The position numbers were made by a program, and so were the translations under genes. This document shows positions 38,401 through 49,400 of a DNA stretch of 64,000 bases, piece by piece. The stretch is from NCBI GenBank assembly GCA_030549335.1, contig CM060193.1, positions 56,325,146 to 56,389,145 of the forward strand, written 5' to 3'. The first letter of the stretch is position 1. Each line of letters begins with the position of its first letter. Below the pieces are notes generated by a model. That model was given only the letters and a program-made list of their open reading frames with translations, had not been told where the DNA came from and did no database searches. The stretch comes from Pontederia crassipes (lineage: Eukaryota; Streptophyta; Magnoliopsida; Commelinales; Pontederiaceae).

Positions 38401-41342
38401 GGAGAAAAAGGTGTGTTGTGGTTATGTAAACTATTTAATGAGATTTTACGGTCGAAAAAGATGCCTGATGATTGGAGATTAAGTACATTAGTTCCTATTT
38501 ACAAAAATAAAGGGGATATTCAGAATTGTGCAAATTATAGAGGGATTAAACTTATGAGTCACACTATGAAATTATGGGAAAAAGTGATTGAGCATAGATT
38601 GAGAATGGAGACTAGTATTTCTGAGAGACAATTTGGGTTCATGCCAGGAAGATCCACTACAGAGGCGATTTATTTACTAAGGAGGATGATGGAGAAGTAT
38701 CGAAGTAGGAGAAGAGACTTACATATGGCTTTCATTGACTTAGAGAAGGCGTATGATTGGGTACCAAGGGATGTACTTTGGAAAGCCTTGCAAAAGAAGA
38801 GGGTGAATGTTGCCTACATTAAGGTAATACAAGATATGTACGATGGGGCATTGACTAGGGTTAGGACACTCGGAGGTGAGACAAATGAATTTCCTATAGG
38901 AATTGGCCTACATCAAGGATCAGCTTTAAGCCCGTATCTATTTAACTTAGTTATCGATGCTATAACCGAGAGTATCACAGAGGAGGTACCTAAGTGCATG
39001 CTATTTGCGGATGATATAGTACTTTTAGCGGATTCAAGAGAAGAGATTAATACAAAATTGGAAATATGGAGAAATACGTTGGAGTCAAAGGGTTTTCGTT
39101 TAAGTAGGAATAAAACAGAATATATGCATAGCAATTTCACAAATAAACAACTTAGAGACGATTTGAAAGTTAGGTTAGGGGAGGATATAATTCCTCAAGT
39201 GACAAAGTTTAAATATTTAGGATCAATTGTAAGACAAGATGGTGAGATTGATGACGATGTTAATCATAGAATTCAAGCTGGTTGGTGTAAGTGGAGGAAA
39301 GCCACTGGAGTTCTTTGTGATAGAAAAGTACCCAATAAAGTTAAAGGAAAATTCTATCGTACTGCTATAAGGCCAGCAGTGTTATATGGTAGTGAATGTT
39401 GGGCTATGAAGGGACAACATGAACGTAAAGTGGGGGTAGCCGAAATGAGAATGTTGAGATGGATGTGTGGTCATACAAGATTAGATAAGATTAGAAATGA
39501 TCATATACGTGAACGAGTCGGAGTGGCTCCTATTAGTGAGAAAATGGTAGAGAATCGTTTGAGATGGTTTGGTCATGTTCAGAGAAGACCATTAGATGCG
39601 CCAGTAAGAAGAGTAGATCAAATAATCTGGAGTCCGATTAAAAGAGGGAGAGGGAGGCCAAGGCGGACACTTGGCGAACTAATAGAGCAAGATCTATTGG
39701 TGAATAATATACCGAAAGGCTTGGTTACTAATAGAGCGGAATGGCGTCGTATGATCCATGTAGCCGACCCCACCTAGTGGGATAAGGCTTTGTTGTTGTT
39801 GTTGTTGTTAATGAAAAGACAACTAACTCATTCTATTATGAAAGAAGAGCTTCCTGATACAAAAAAGGAAGAACTTCCTGAAGGAGTTCTCCCAATGTAC
39901 ATTCAAAAGATTTGCTTTATCGAGGTTTGCAATACAATTTGCAAATTTCTCTGTGGGTGTATCATATTGGAATTCTAGCTGTGATCTTTTGTCTAATAGT
40001 AACCTTATGGTTATCATTAATATTTTGCTTTTAAGCATTAAAGTGGTAGATCAAAAACTACATATTCTTTTGGCTAGTCTTTACATAGCTTTTAAGTGTA
40101 TTTAATATAGCTAGTATCCATGTGCAAGTTTTCCGAATTGATATTATCAAGCAATGTTTCTGGCTCCATAGGCTCAGAGGGCAAGAGGAAAGTTGATCAA
40201 GGAGATTCGAGAAAGTTTTACTGTTGATGCATTCATAGGTAATGCCACTGATTGGGAGATTGTGTGCTTAGGAAATCTTGTCGGTTTTCCTGTTGTTGTT
40301 GTTCCAACAGGTTTCAAGAGCGTTGATAACCCACCAAAGGGTGGCACACGAAGAAGGACCACAGTAACAACAGGCATTTATGCTCCGCCTGATCATGATC
40401 ACATTGTAAGTTGTTATGTATTACAAAGCTTGTACTCTTGTCAGTAACATTGTTTATATTAAATTTATAAACCACTGCTTGGTCATTACCTGAGAGGTTT
40501 TCACTGGTGAACTCAAGAATAAGTTTATCTGAAATTACTAGGTTGGGAGGATTTAAAAAAGAGTAAAATGCTTCATGGCTCAGTCCTAATATGACAAACA
40601 TCAAAGACTAGGTTCCACATTTACGCATGATCCGGTCATGGAATAAATTGGTCTCTGCTGTGAAACCAAAAGAAAGAGCTCTCCACAGATTTTGTTTATT
40701 TGCTTTTGTTCCATAAACACTATTATCGAAAATGTTGCCAACACATTTGTGGAGCTAAATGAGATGAACTTCAAAGGTTGCCCACATTCCCTGTTAACTG
40801 TTGCTAATCTTCTCATATCTCAATCATAATGTGACTATGGCCCTTCTTAGGACATCATTAGATTGTGTGTAACATTGCAAACATGCGTTGCAAGGAGGGA
40901 ATGCCTCCAAAGGAGGGAAAAGCGAAGAAACAGATTCATCATCATCCCATTACAATATAATAAAGAACGAGGGAAGGAACTAATACCCTGTTTTAAGAAT
41001 AACATTCCCTTATATATCATCATTTCTTTTCCTTTCAACGGAATGTCCATATAGCACAGCTGTTCTAAGAAAAAACTTGACATGCCTTGCTTTATTATTT
41101 ATTCCTCTGTTCGTTATAAACTCGGATATTACAATGCCGGCAATAGTTGCCAATTTCAACGTGCATGGTAGTTGGCGACATCTTCCTTCTTGAAGTTAAT
41201 GTTTGTTTCTTCCTATCAGTAAATTTAATGCTTATTTGTGATATTTTAGGCTTTGGCATTAGCCATGGCATACCAGTCGGAGACCGACCACCACAAACAA
41301 AGGCCGCCTATTGACGATCTTGGGGAGGATGGCAAGTTCTAG
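26488..41342 (+). CDS. Amidase-signature family hydrolase (At5g07360-like), complete
   Basis: Coding exons: 26488-26685, 30340-30453, 30540-30761, 30885-30967, 31058-31158, 34901-35024, 35110-35264, 35379-35515, 35605-35775, 35942-36166, 40172-40405, 41250-41342 (TAG). All introns are GT-AG and every phase fits, giving about 618 residues. Residues about 24-48 are hydrophobic (signal or anchor). The amidase domain follows from about residue 185, with the catalytic triad Lys250 (GIPYGLKDI), cis-Ser322 (STGSSAGPAAG) and nucleophile Ser346 (GSETAGSMTYPAA). The Ser-Ser spacing of 24 is that of characterised amidases. The family hydrolyses C-N amide bonds; the substrate is unknown, and it is unlikely to be the GatA subunit given the extra N-terminal region. 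Introns 1, 5 and 10 hold retroelements yet splice sites and frame are intact. The first exon is the least certain; a short extra exon between 26685 and 30340 cannot be excluded. Confidence 0.9.
27751..29838 (+). mobile_element. 5'-truncated RTE-clade LINE in amidase intron 1
   Basis: Starts within the ORF at the point equivalent to 37717 of the full copy at 36640 and runs to the (GTT)n tail. Flanked by a 20-bp target duplication (27731-27750 and 29839-29858, TATTGGAAGTTTATCAAGGA). Sequence is nearly identical to the full copy. Its reading frame is broken by a TAG (about 27925, where the full copy has GAG), a one-base insertion near 28490 (extra A before AAGATGCC) and a TAG at about 29613 (CAG in the full copy). 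RT motifs FIDLEKAYDRVPRDVLW and CMLFADDIVLLADS are still visible. Dead on arrival. Confidence 0.93.
31250..34030 (-). mobile_element. Internally deleted Ty1/copia retrotransposon in amidase intron 5
   Basis: Minus-strand pieces in pol order: about 34020-33690 begins RRSSRERRSVVSYDYTIYLQ and continues to the start of RT; 33600-33324 holds FHEIIISFDFE and FFIRHFEMKNLD (late RT); 32973-32782 holds NNRSTTKWRHIKVKFLVVKE and VSIEHIRINSTIVNPLIKD (RNase H). The polypurine tract AAGTGGAAGATTATTGG (minus) near 32360-32376 marks the 3' LTR start, and the LTR extends to about 31250 and is split by a MITE. Gag, protease and integrase are missing, and the frames are broken. Confidence 0.75.
31745..32249. 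mobile_element. 505-bp MITE with about 200-bp terminal inverted repeats
   Basis: Ends AGGATTATTTTCTTAAACCT and its inverse. The inverted arms keep matching (AAAGTATGAACTTACC, TTATCGCATTTT, AAATGTCCTT, CACAAGCTCT) almost to the centre, so nearly the whole element can form a hairpin. Inserted in the copia 3' LTR. A clear target duplication was not resolved. Confidence 0.8.
34047..34128 (-). mobile_element. Short RTE tail fragment with inverted trinucleotide ends
   Basis: ACAACAACA...AAAGCCTTATCCCACTAGG and GGATCATACGACG are the reverse complement of the last about 60 bases of the RTE at 36640. Directly after it comes CTTTGTTGTTGTTGT, the same tail in the opposite orientation, so CAA and TTG repeats bracket the fragment. 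Confidence 0.7.
36640..39807 (+). mobile_element. Full-length RTE-clade LINE in amidase intron 10
   Basis: About 3.17 kb from CGCCTATATTTTATAGCC to a (GTT)n tail. It is flanked by a direct duplication of up to 22 bp (about 36618-36639 and 39808-39829, core ATGAAAAGACAACTAACT). A 48-bp leader precedes a single long ORF, and the 3' UTR is only about 30 bases. A single endonuclease-RT ORF and a microsatellite tail instead of poly(A) are RTE traits. It lies in the sense orientation of the host gene. Confidence 0.93.
36688..39777 (+). CDS. RTE LINE polyprotein: AP endonuclease plus reverse transcriptase, 1029 residues
   Basis: An uninterrupted ORF. After a 75-residue N-terminus, the apurinic-type endonuclease shows VRLGSWNIGTLNG, LCLQETRW (acidic metal ligand), SAYAPQ, IGGDLNGHVG, RSQIDFFL and a terminal TTQHRLL (catalytic His). 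The RT domain follows with GPDGIPIEIW, NYRGIKLMSHTMKLWEKVIE, SERQFGFMPGRSTTEA, MAFIDLEKAYD (Asp690), GLHQGSALSPYLFN and MLFADDIVLLADS (catalytic FADD), then a thumb with KYLGSIV and a basic C-terminus (RGRGRPRRTLGEL). It nicks the target and copies its own RNA. Residue 691 is Trp (TGG) where the sister copy has the conserved Arg (CGG), a CpG-to-TpG change beside a catalytic Asp that may reduce activity. Otherwise it looks intact. Confidence 0.92.
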   Translation: MLGPDSQHKIMSNLMNMDQRIYCVNARSLPVSNALYSSGTVIREQEPLHPRLNAVLNEQGLPHSNGRRRLKKLVHETKVRLGSWNIGTLNGKRLEVAQVMDQRKISILCLQETRWVGEGSKEIRLNGSKLWYTGKVNGRNGVGIIADAEWRKNVVEVKRIEDRIISVKVIVGKETMNIISAYAPQVGAESHLKEKFWADMEGLIESIPTTEKVYIGGDLNGHVGKEAGPHARVHGGFGFGELNEEGQTIIDFSLAYDLKIINTCFRKREEHLITYKSGTHRSQIDFFLIRNTDKRRCTNCKVILGHGVTTQHRLLVLDMQIKCIKPRSRTVFDRKIKWWQLKGEKRETFRSKLLEESVWELEGDASIMWKNVTKKVEMVAKAILGESKGFGPRDKETWWWNEEVQEKVRNKKNCFKAIHLDNSSDNWEKYRLAKREAKKAVSDARAKAYEGFYKELGTKASEQRIYKIARNKEKESRDLDQVRCIKNEVGKVLVTEGDIKNRWEEYFYKLFNDGCEGSRCDLEDLTVSECELNRSFYRRIRVSEVSEALKKMENGKAVGPDGIPIEIWKCLGEKGVLWLCKLFNEILRSKKMPDDWRLSTLVPIYKNKGDIQNCANYRGIKLMSHTMKLWEKVIEHRLRMETSISERQFGFMPGRSTTEAIYLLRRMMEKYRSRRRDLHMAFIDLEKAYDWVPRDVLWKALQKKRVNVAYIKVIQDMYDGALTRVRTLGGETNEFPIGIGLHQGSALSPYLFNLVIDAITESITEEVPKCMLFADDIVLLADSREEINTKLEIWRNTLESKGFRLSRNKTEYMHSNFTNKQLRDDLKVRLGEDIIPQVTKFKYLGSIVRQDGEIDDDVNHRIQAGWCKWRKATGVLCDRKVPNKVKGKFYRTAIRPAVLYGSECWAMKGQHERKVGVAEMRMLRWMCGHTRLDKIRNDHIRERVGVAPISEKMVENRLRWFGHVQRRPLDAPVRRVDQIIWSPIKRGRGRPRRTLGELIEQDLLVNNIPKGLVTNRAEWRRMIHVADPT

Positions 41343-41830
41343 GCCAAGGTATGTTTTCACAACCCACCCAGTGTCTATTTTCATGTGTTCTCACTTTGGT
41401 TCTTAACTTTTGGACACTGTATCCATCACAGCTATTTACAGCCATTATTGTTTTTTTTTTCCACACAGATGAAATCGGTGTCTGCGTGGATGCTTTTTGT
41501 CCGCCGCAAGCAGAACTCCGTTTGGTGACTGATTGTTTTATCTATCAAAGGGTGCATTCTTGCTATTGGAAGATTAGAAATTGTTGCTACTCGTGTACCT
41601 GGTGGAGGCTGCTCCATGTACACAACGTGTGCACCAACTAAATAGTAAATCCAATGTTTCCAGGGAAGGCTGATAGACACCAAGTAATTAGTTAAGCAAA
41701 TGCTGAATTGCATCTTTGTGGTATCAAATTCAAAGTTCCATTAGGATTGCTGAGACTTAGAAGTTAGAACTATTCGAAGTCATGTGGGGGAAATATATGG
41801 AGCAAGATTAATATCTTATGATCATCTCCC
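41343..41830 (+). other. Amidase 3' UTR region
   Basis: Sequence after the TAG. CCAAGGTATG at about 41344-41353 and TTCCACACAG at about 41460-41469 could be donor and acceptor of a 3'-UTR intron. No further coding sense was seen. Confidence 0.35.
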
Positions 41831-44685
41831 AATTTTGTCGATGTAAAACATAGGATCTTTTGTGGGATGTAAGACAGGACAGCCCATTTTTCTTATATAT
41901 TATGTCTATGATAGCAACTCAATTATATTCTCTTTTCAATTCATCTTTCTATGTTACACCGGTTTCATTAAAAAAAAAAGAGCGGTTATTCTGAGAATCT
42001 GAGCATGTATCTATTATATCTTATCATTTTTATCTTTTTGTGGTCAATTCTTTCTAGTTTCGTATTGTATTGCAGTATGCTTCACTACTATAAAATATTA
42101 GTTATATTTTAAAATACGTTCTTTTTTATGTATACGAAGGATTTAATAAGTTCTAGTTTCGTACTATATTATCTTCTTAATGATCATAACGATCATATAT
42201 TCAACATCTCCCACTTGATCTATATAATCATGGTATTTATCATTCCCATTATCATGTATCACTAACCAAAGATGTTATCCTGAAATCTACTATCCATAGG
42301 ATTTCACACTGACTCAACTAATAGGTGAAATTTTCTTTACAAGAGAATCAATCAATATATTAACACTCTCACTTTTTATAAAGTGTTAATTAAGGATGAT
42401 ACGTTGAAGTTCACTATCCGTAAAACTTCTACCTAACTCAATAATTCTTGAGTCATATCAAACCAATATGTTTGAGTAATATCCCTTTTTTAGTCATCTT
42501 ATAAAAAATCACATATCATGTTACTGTTATGCATATAGATCATTTTCACTCTTTTTTTCACTATATCTTTAGTATACTTACCTCGGTATATTTTTTTTTT
42601 TAACTATTGTCTCTACCACGTACCAAGTTTGTTACAACTTGATTATCAGAACGCATGAATTTCATGATTAGATTGAGCCTTAGTTCTTGAAGATAGACTA
42701 TCATATATCACATGTGATTGTCTATCATAGACAATATACTCAACCTTCACTATGTGTCTCAGCACACATCTTATTTCTTGTAACTTCAAAAAATAGTTAT
42801 ACCACTTGGAAAAAAAAATGGTGACCACATGTGAAAATTTGATTTATACATATCACCATCAAAATCCACATTCAAATATCTTATGGCCTTAGGGAATACG
42901 CTTTGTATCGAATGTACGATGTCTCTCATATATACAAAATAATCCAAAATGACTTCATATAGTCTTACTATGGTTATTTTAATATCTGTTAACCAAGGTT
43001 ATTGCATGAGTAATATAGGCCATGTACATTATATCACATACATTAAGCTTCTCACACCACTTATATATAGGGTTCCTTTAAAGAATTCGCCCTGTATTGC
43101 AATACTAACTTTTACTAAGTCATTTTTTTAGTGCTTCAAAAATATTTTAGTGTTTTATACATTGTATTCGACTCTAACTCAATGTCCATGAGTTTCTATC
43201 AAAATAACTTGAAATACTATAGGATATTTCTCTTATTTTCTTATTTCAAATTTTGAGTTAAAATTGAGCAGCATCATTTTATGAGCAAAATGTCACATAC
43301 ATATAGTGACCCTATTTCAATTTTGCTCCCACTATTCATAATATCCATTCAATTTGTTTACTACAAACACAAATTAGATCATCATCGCATGGTATTCTAC
43401 AATTGCGTGATGTTTCTTTAACCCACTCGTGACTTTCCAACCTACCTTATTATTTTCATCATTTTTCTTGAACAATCATGTTCAAGTACGCACTTAATTA
43501 GTTATTCATTAAGTAAGATTTTCATGTACATATCACAATTACTAAGGTCGTCTTGACGTATCGTTAGTGAATACAGAATAGGTTCTCTAAAAATTTATTT
43601 TGGCTTACTGAGTATAATCCTTGACAATCAATCTCATTATGTACTATCAAAAGTGTCATCGATCCGATGCTTCCTCTTGAATTCCCATTAGCACCTTATG
43701 TTCATTGCTTATTCGCTAGAAGATACATGGCGTCAATACTCCTTTCTGATCGATTGAGTCTATTTTATTCTTCATGGCAGTCATTTATGAATCTGACTCA
43801 ATAGAAGTCATTATTTTTATAAAATAATAGGATATGTACAATTCTTTATATTAACATCGACGGAGTAACACGAAAACTTTGCACCCATACAATACATGCA
43901 AATTGTGCAAGTTTCGTCTGTAGCCTAGTGTTGCCTAATTATACTCGTGGAAATGATGGGTTATTCTGCTACTTTCAAACGTATAACATCATACACAGTC
44001 TCAACTCCCACTGTTAGATAGCATAGTGTATTTCTGGATTTAGATTTCACCATCTCATAAAATCACTAAAGGATCATCATCCCTTTTACATGCTCCATTT
44101 TCATTTTCTAGAAAACTAGCATCTCAATTCAATATGAGACATCTATACAGGTGGAAGAATATATATACCTTTTGGACTTATCATAATATCAAATATACAT
44201 GCACATTACCATCCTCAAGTCCAGTTTGTCTCCAAACTGATTAGGAATTAATATGTGCATTTTACATCCCCATTTCCGGAGATGACCTAAACTTAGGATT
44301 CTTACTATTCAAAATTAATAGTATTAATACTATAGACTCAGTGAGAATATTTTGTATGTAACTCATCGTTATCTTCTCAAAAAAATCTTTAACCATAGCC
44401 GAGTGGGACAACATACTTCTTATTGCATTAAAAAATTATATTCTCATATCTATTGTGATGCATAAGCAATAGTAATATCTTACATATTCCTACTTGAATG
44501 CAATAATCCTTATTCCCGGGAGGTGTATTCCCTCCTCTACAGTCCTTTAATATTTGATTGCTCTCTCCAATCTTTTCCCCCTCGTATGTCTTACATCTCT
44601 TAAAAATTATCTAACAATTTAATTATCCTTTTTCTTTTAAAGAGATAAACATAGGAGAATCAGAATACTCATCAATGAATATTAT

Positions 44686-45345
44686 GGTTGTGTTTGGTAC
44701 GGAAATATTGAGAGAACATTAGTTCTCGAGAACTAATTGATTTGATAGAAAAGTTTGAGTTGATGTTTGGATGAAAAAGTATAATTATGATGATTTAAAA
44801 AGTTGATGTGATGAATAAATTTTAATGGGTATTTGGATAAAAAAGGAGAACTAAGAATATAATTTATTATTTTATGAGGTATAAAAGTATAATAAATAAG
44901 AATATGTTATTAATATTATATTTTACATAAATTATTATATATTAATATTATTTTTATTTATTTTGATTAAATCTTTTAAATATTATTAATATTATAATTT
45001 ACATACATTTTAAGATCCAAATATAATATTTAAAAAAATTGAAAAGTTTAATTAATAAAATATTTATTAATTACTAGAACTAATTATTTTATAATTTTTA
45101 ATTAATAAAATTTAATAAATTATGTTATAATATCCTTAATAATGTATTAATTTATTCTAAATTATATATGCATGCATTATAAAACAATTAAAAAATAAAT
45201 GAAATTAAAAAAAGTCAAAGAATGCGGTGGAGAAGTTGAAAAAAAAAAGAAAGGCAAGAACTTTTTCGTCAAAAGTCACGTGATCGATGGTTGTTTGGGA
45301 ACATTTCGCGATGTTCTCGCAAAATGTTCCCAACCAAACGCAACC
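44686..45345. mobile_element. Tourist/PIF-Harbinger-like MITE (660 bp)
   Basis: Ends GGTTGTGTTTGG and (inverted) GGTTGCGTTTGG, followed on each arm by motifs like GAACATT/AATGTTC; flanked by TAT on both sides. AT-rich interior with no coding sense. Confidence 0.65.
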
Positions 45346-47242
45346 TATAAGTATTCATCGTCTTTATGTGTTGCAATACTCAATAATCATCTAACAAAAC
45401 CCTCGACGTTATAAGAAAAATATTGCTCATATAGCACCTTGACCTTAATATCTTAGGTACTGAGTATATAATTATTTATTTCAATTTTGAATCTATTATG
45501 TGTCTCAATCTCATATAAGACACATGACATAGAGTATGCACATTGATTATTCTTGCAATTAGAAGATAAAATAAGTCATTGGAACAAGCTTTCTCAAAAC
45601 AAAAAACGATTTTGTTCTTTCCAATATACACATGATCATTAAACATAATTTCAATTCTTTTACAAATAAAAAACTGAGGCCGAGTTCAGATTCAACATAC
45701 TTTACATGCATATATCACACCTTGAAGTGCGGTGAAGCAAACTTCTATATGGAACCTAACACGTACATCACATCTTGGAGTGCGGTGAAGCCAACTCCTT
45801 GATGTAATCTATATTGTCAATACATTCAACACTTAAATGTTGTCTTATATAAGCCCTCCATTCTCCTTTTGTAACTTTTTGAAATTTAACGATCTTTTTT
45901 TTGTCTTTACAATATGTGGATTGTTCAAACTCAATTCCACGAATCACTGATATATATGGTGACATTTATTTTCTCGACAACTGCAGTAACTTAGGCTTGT
46001 CTGGAGTTTCACTTTTTTCGGCATGTCCGAAATTTATGCCTTAAAATAATTTTGTCTCACAAAATATTCTTATGTGCTGATCAAACTTTATTATGCCTCA
46101 TTAACTACTACTTTGAGATACAAAGATATGTGCAATATTATATCCTATGAACTTCTTCTTTAGCCACCTTGGCTTTGAAGACTCTAGTCCAATCAAACTA
46201 CTAGTTGTCGATTTAATTATTCTATTAAGACATATGTTGCCATTCATAAATAGTACTTCTTTTAGTACTATATCATAATGAATAAACTCTTAGTCACGAT
46301 AATTACGCAATTCATATGATCTCTTACTTTTATTAAATAAAAGTAATTGTGTACCGATTTCAATTTTAAAATCACACATTGCCCTTATGATATTTTCATA
46401 TATCATGTGTCATTTCATTAGAAATCGAAAATACTCATGAGACCATCTTCCATGTATATTATAAAAGCACTATTATCATTCTGCTCGGCTATTCGAAAAT
46501 GTTCACATATGCCTTATATTTTGCATTTTCTTCGAAAAAAGTTAGAACATCAAAATGAATGACATCGATTGATATCTCAGTCTAATTTGAAAGCTATTAA
46601 TTCAGATCACATATTATCTGTAAATATAATGGATTGATAAGTTTTAATTCATTATCGGGAATAAATACATAGACTTATTCTAAGTATATTAAGGTCTCAT
46701 ATGATTGGTGCAAAAAAAATTATCCTCCTCTTTTTAAAAAATACACAAAATATTTATTTGGGTTAACTTAAATTAAGAAAAACTAAGTATAGCAAGTCAC
46801 GATATACCTCCCTTTTTTAAACTAATGCAAAAATAGTATAGTTTTCTTCCCACCAAATTTTGTAGTCGTTAGGGATTATTTAAAATATTCTAATAGTAAG
46901 AGAACTATTCTAAGGTGATATATTGGTGACTCAGTGATAACAAGAAGGGTAATAACAATAATTAATGCAACAATCAAATCTCCTAGCAGCAATAATATAA
47001 AAAAATATTCGGTAATAAAAGAAAATAGTTCATTTGGTTATCTCTAAATAGAACAAATAATTGCCCCAAAATCATTAGAGGTATTTTTTTAAAAATCTGA
47101 CATTATAATCTCTAATAATTTTAATGACGTTTAATTGGGCCAAAAAACGTGCGTGCCTCTAATACTTATCTTCCGCACCAAAAAACATACCTCTACTAAT
47201 TTTTTCTAATGGACTTAATAATAATGCCTGGAAACCAATAGT

Positions 47243-47488
47243 TTATGTTTGGATGAACACTTGTCAAGGGGAAGGGAAGAGAACGAAGAAAAAAATGGGA
47301 GGAAAGAAAAGAGAACTTTTACATCATAATTTAGGTGAAATAAAATAGCACAAGAGGAGGGGAAAAAAGGGAAAAAAAATAGATTTTCCCCTCCATTTTC
47401 CTCTTTTAAAATTTTATTCAAATAAGAAAAAAAAATTTCGCCTTCTCCTCCCCCTCTTTACCCTTCATTCACCTCAACCCAAACATAA
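47243..47488. mobile_element. Small palindromic-ended repeat, MITE candidate
   Basis: TTATGTTTGG at the left and CCAAACATAA at the right, with purine-rich left and pyrimidine-rich right arms (AGGGGAAGGGAAGAG versus CTTCTCCTCCCCCTC). No convincing target duplication. Confidence 0.45.
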
Positions 47489-47489
47489 T

Positions 47490-48055
47490 GTTAAAAGAAT
47501 TACCTGTTTTGTTCATCTTCTCCAATAATGCACCTGGGTGGTGGACATGTTGGCGAATAGTGATGAGCGTTATGAAGTGGAAACGATCTTGGAACATTAA
47601 GAAAGAGGAGTCCCGACTTGGGAAGTTGTCGGCGCCGATGCTGGCCTTGACGCACGAGGGTGAAGGGCGATAGCGGAGATGCTGCAATCGAGTCACCTGA
47701 TGTCTCAATCGTTGTCGTCATGTCTCATTCGCCAACTGCTCTCTCCTCCACTGTCGCCGGATCGCCGTCGTGTTTCCTGCAGGCTGCCTCGGAGCCTGAC
47801 GATGTCATTGATGCAGCAAGATTGCCAGCCATTGCATTGTTGGTGCGCCTATCCTCGGTGCGCTTCTTGAGCAATTCTTTTGACGCTTCTCCGGCTTTGG
47901 AGACAACAGAATTCAAGTCCTGTTGGAGTTGGTGAATACTTCAGGACCTCTTGTTTTTCACACCAGGTTCGCCCACGTGAGCTTAGGGGAATCTGAGTAT
48001 TACCCAATTACCTGTGCTGCTGGCGTACGAACAAAATGGGGGTTCGGGAGCACCG
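47490..48055. other. Moderately GC-rich stretch, unidentified
   Basis: Both strands have open readings: minus 47916-47725 contains SKAGEASKELLKKRTEDRR, amphipathic and protein-like; plus 47660-47935 contains DVIDAARLPAIALLVRL. I recognise neither. The composition suggests a captured gene fragment rather than random AT-rich DNA. Confidence 0.3.
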
Positions 48056-48059
48056 CCCC

Positions 48060-48400
48060 CTGACGGCGGTCCCTAGACGGATTTGGGCTTTTGTTTAGTC
48101 GGCCCGTGTGGTTCGGATTAGGCTTTTTTCTATTTTGTTCGGGTTTTGAACCCGTTTAGGAGAGACTTATTTATAGATTATTTTCAGATATAATTGGTGT
48201 GTCGGTTGTAAACCTAAACAATATAGTGGAACCTCTTTGCAGGACGTAGCCCTAATCTCAAGGGTGAACCTGGGTAAATTCGTGTGTCTCCTCTATTTTT
48301 TCTGCAATCTCTTTGCGATCTTCTACTCTTGTTCTCGAATTTTCCCATCAAGTCCAAGATAGCAAGGGAAGCTGGCGCTGATTCCACGCAGATGGAATAA
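48060..48400 (+). mobile_element. LTR-like promoter/leader fragment
   Basis: GGAGAGACTTATTTATAG resembles an LTR TATA region. It is followed by AATATAGTGGAACCTCTTTG, GGACGTAGCCCTAATC and GTGTCTCCTCTA, words common at the 3' side of plant copia LTRs. No partner or boundaries were found. Confidence 0.4.
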
Positions 48401-48848
48401 TGAAATGCTTCATGCCGTGGGAGAAGTAGAAGAATGATGTCTCCATTGACATAAAGAAGCACGACTTTCCGAAGACTTTTGCTGACAAGGTCGCTTACAG
48501 GACGTTGAAGACCCTTCGTGAGATGCCACAGTAGATCATAGTCGCTTGCCTCTTGAAGGTGCACGCTGACAGGTGGTTACAACCATAAGCGATGGTCAAG
48601 GAGGTTGGCCGGCGGAAGAATTCATGCAGCTCTTAATGAAAGAAAAAATGGTAAAAAAAATTGGGAATCATCCCAACGTAGCATCATCCCGTTCGATATT
48701 GAGCTATACCGGCGTGTATGTTCACTATCGTCCGTCCCCCTACCACGCCCTTATGCAGTAGTCAAATGCGTCTGTTACACATTCCCATCATTATGATCAT
48801 AATGGCTCAATGTTTATTATAATTATCATTTTTTAATGACTATAACGA

Positions 48849-49400
48849 TCGTATATCCAACAGTAATTACTCATTCCTCAACCTTTAATTTCTATCCTTC
48901 AACTTTGATTTTCTTACACGCTTCGTCCACTTAATTGATAATAGCGACGTAGTACAATAAAAAATAATAAATATTATAAAATTAATAAATAAATAAAAAT
49001 AAAAAAGCTATTGCAGCTCGTGTGCCGACAAGCTCGCGGAGGAGGCCGGTGCCCCCCACCCCTACGAGCTCACGACAACGAGCTCGCGAGGGGGCGGCCA
49101 GCGCGGGTGTGAGCTCGTCGACGAGCATGTGAGGGGGGCCGATGTCCCCCATGTTTTCTTCCTCGCGCATGGCGAGGAAGGAAAGGGAGGCGTCGGCCCC
49201 CCTCGCGAGTCGAGCATTTAATCGGAAAATTAGTTATTATCAATCAGGGGGACGACACGAGTAAAAAAATAAAGTTCGAAGATAATCTAATTAGAAATTA
49301 AAATTGAGAAACTCTTAAGATATTGACTTAAAATTGAAGAGCTATCCGTGTAATTTATTTCAAACTTGAGATTATACGCAATTTTTTAAAGTATCGAAAA
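48849..49400. mobile_element. Degenerate long-TIR element with GC-rich core
   Basis: The right arm (about 49260-49390: AAAGTTCGAAGATAATCTAA, AAATTGAGAAACTC, GCTATCCGTGTAATTTA) is collinear with the right arm of the element at 56547 (GTTCAAGAACAATCTAGTTA, GAAGTTTAGGAACC). The left arm at about 48862-48930 is poorly preserved. The core 49017-49205 is GC-rich with repeated GAGCTCG and CTCGCG words. Confidence 0.45.

Larger units (their letters stand above)
42209..48861 (-). mobile_element. Degenerate Ty1/copia element with nested insertions
   Basis: The polypurine tract TCAAGTGGGAGATGTTGAAT (minus) sits at about 42200-42222. The LTR-end sequence TAACGATCATATATTCAACA recurs as TAACGATCGTATATCCAACA ending at 48861, suggesting an LTR pair. 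Within it, minus 44310-44050 reads GHLRKWGCKMHILIPNQ, GDKLDLR and DASFLENEN, a decayed copia integrase C-terminal region (family pattern LRVWGCKAHV ... ATFLE). Frames are heavily broken. It hosts a Tourist-like MITE and probably the unrelated 47.2-48.4 kb material. Confidence 0.55.

Noticed and set aside
36909-39140. Minus-strand ORFs within the RTE
   Set aside because: Antisense shadows of the 1029-codon polyprotein.
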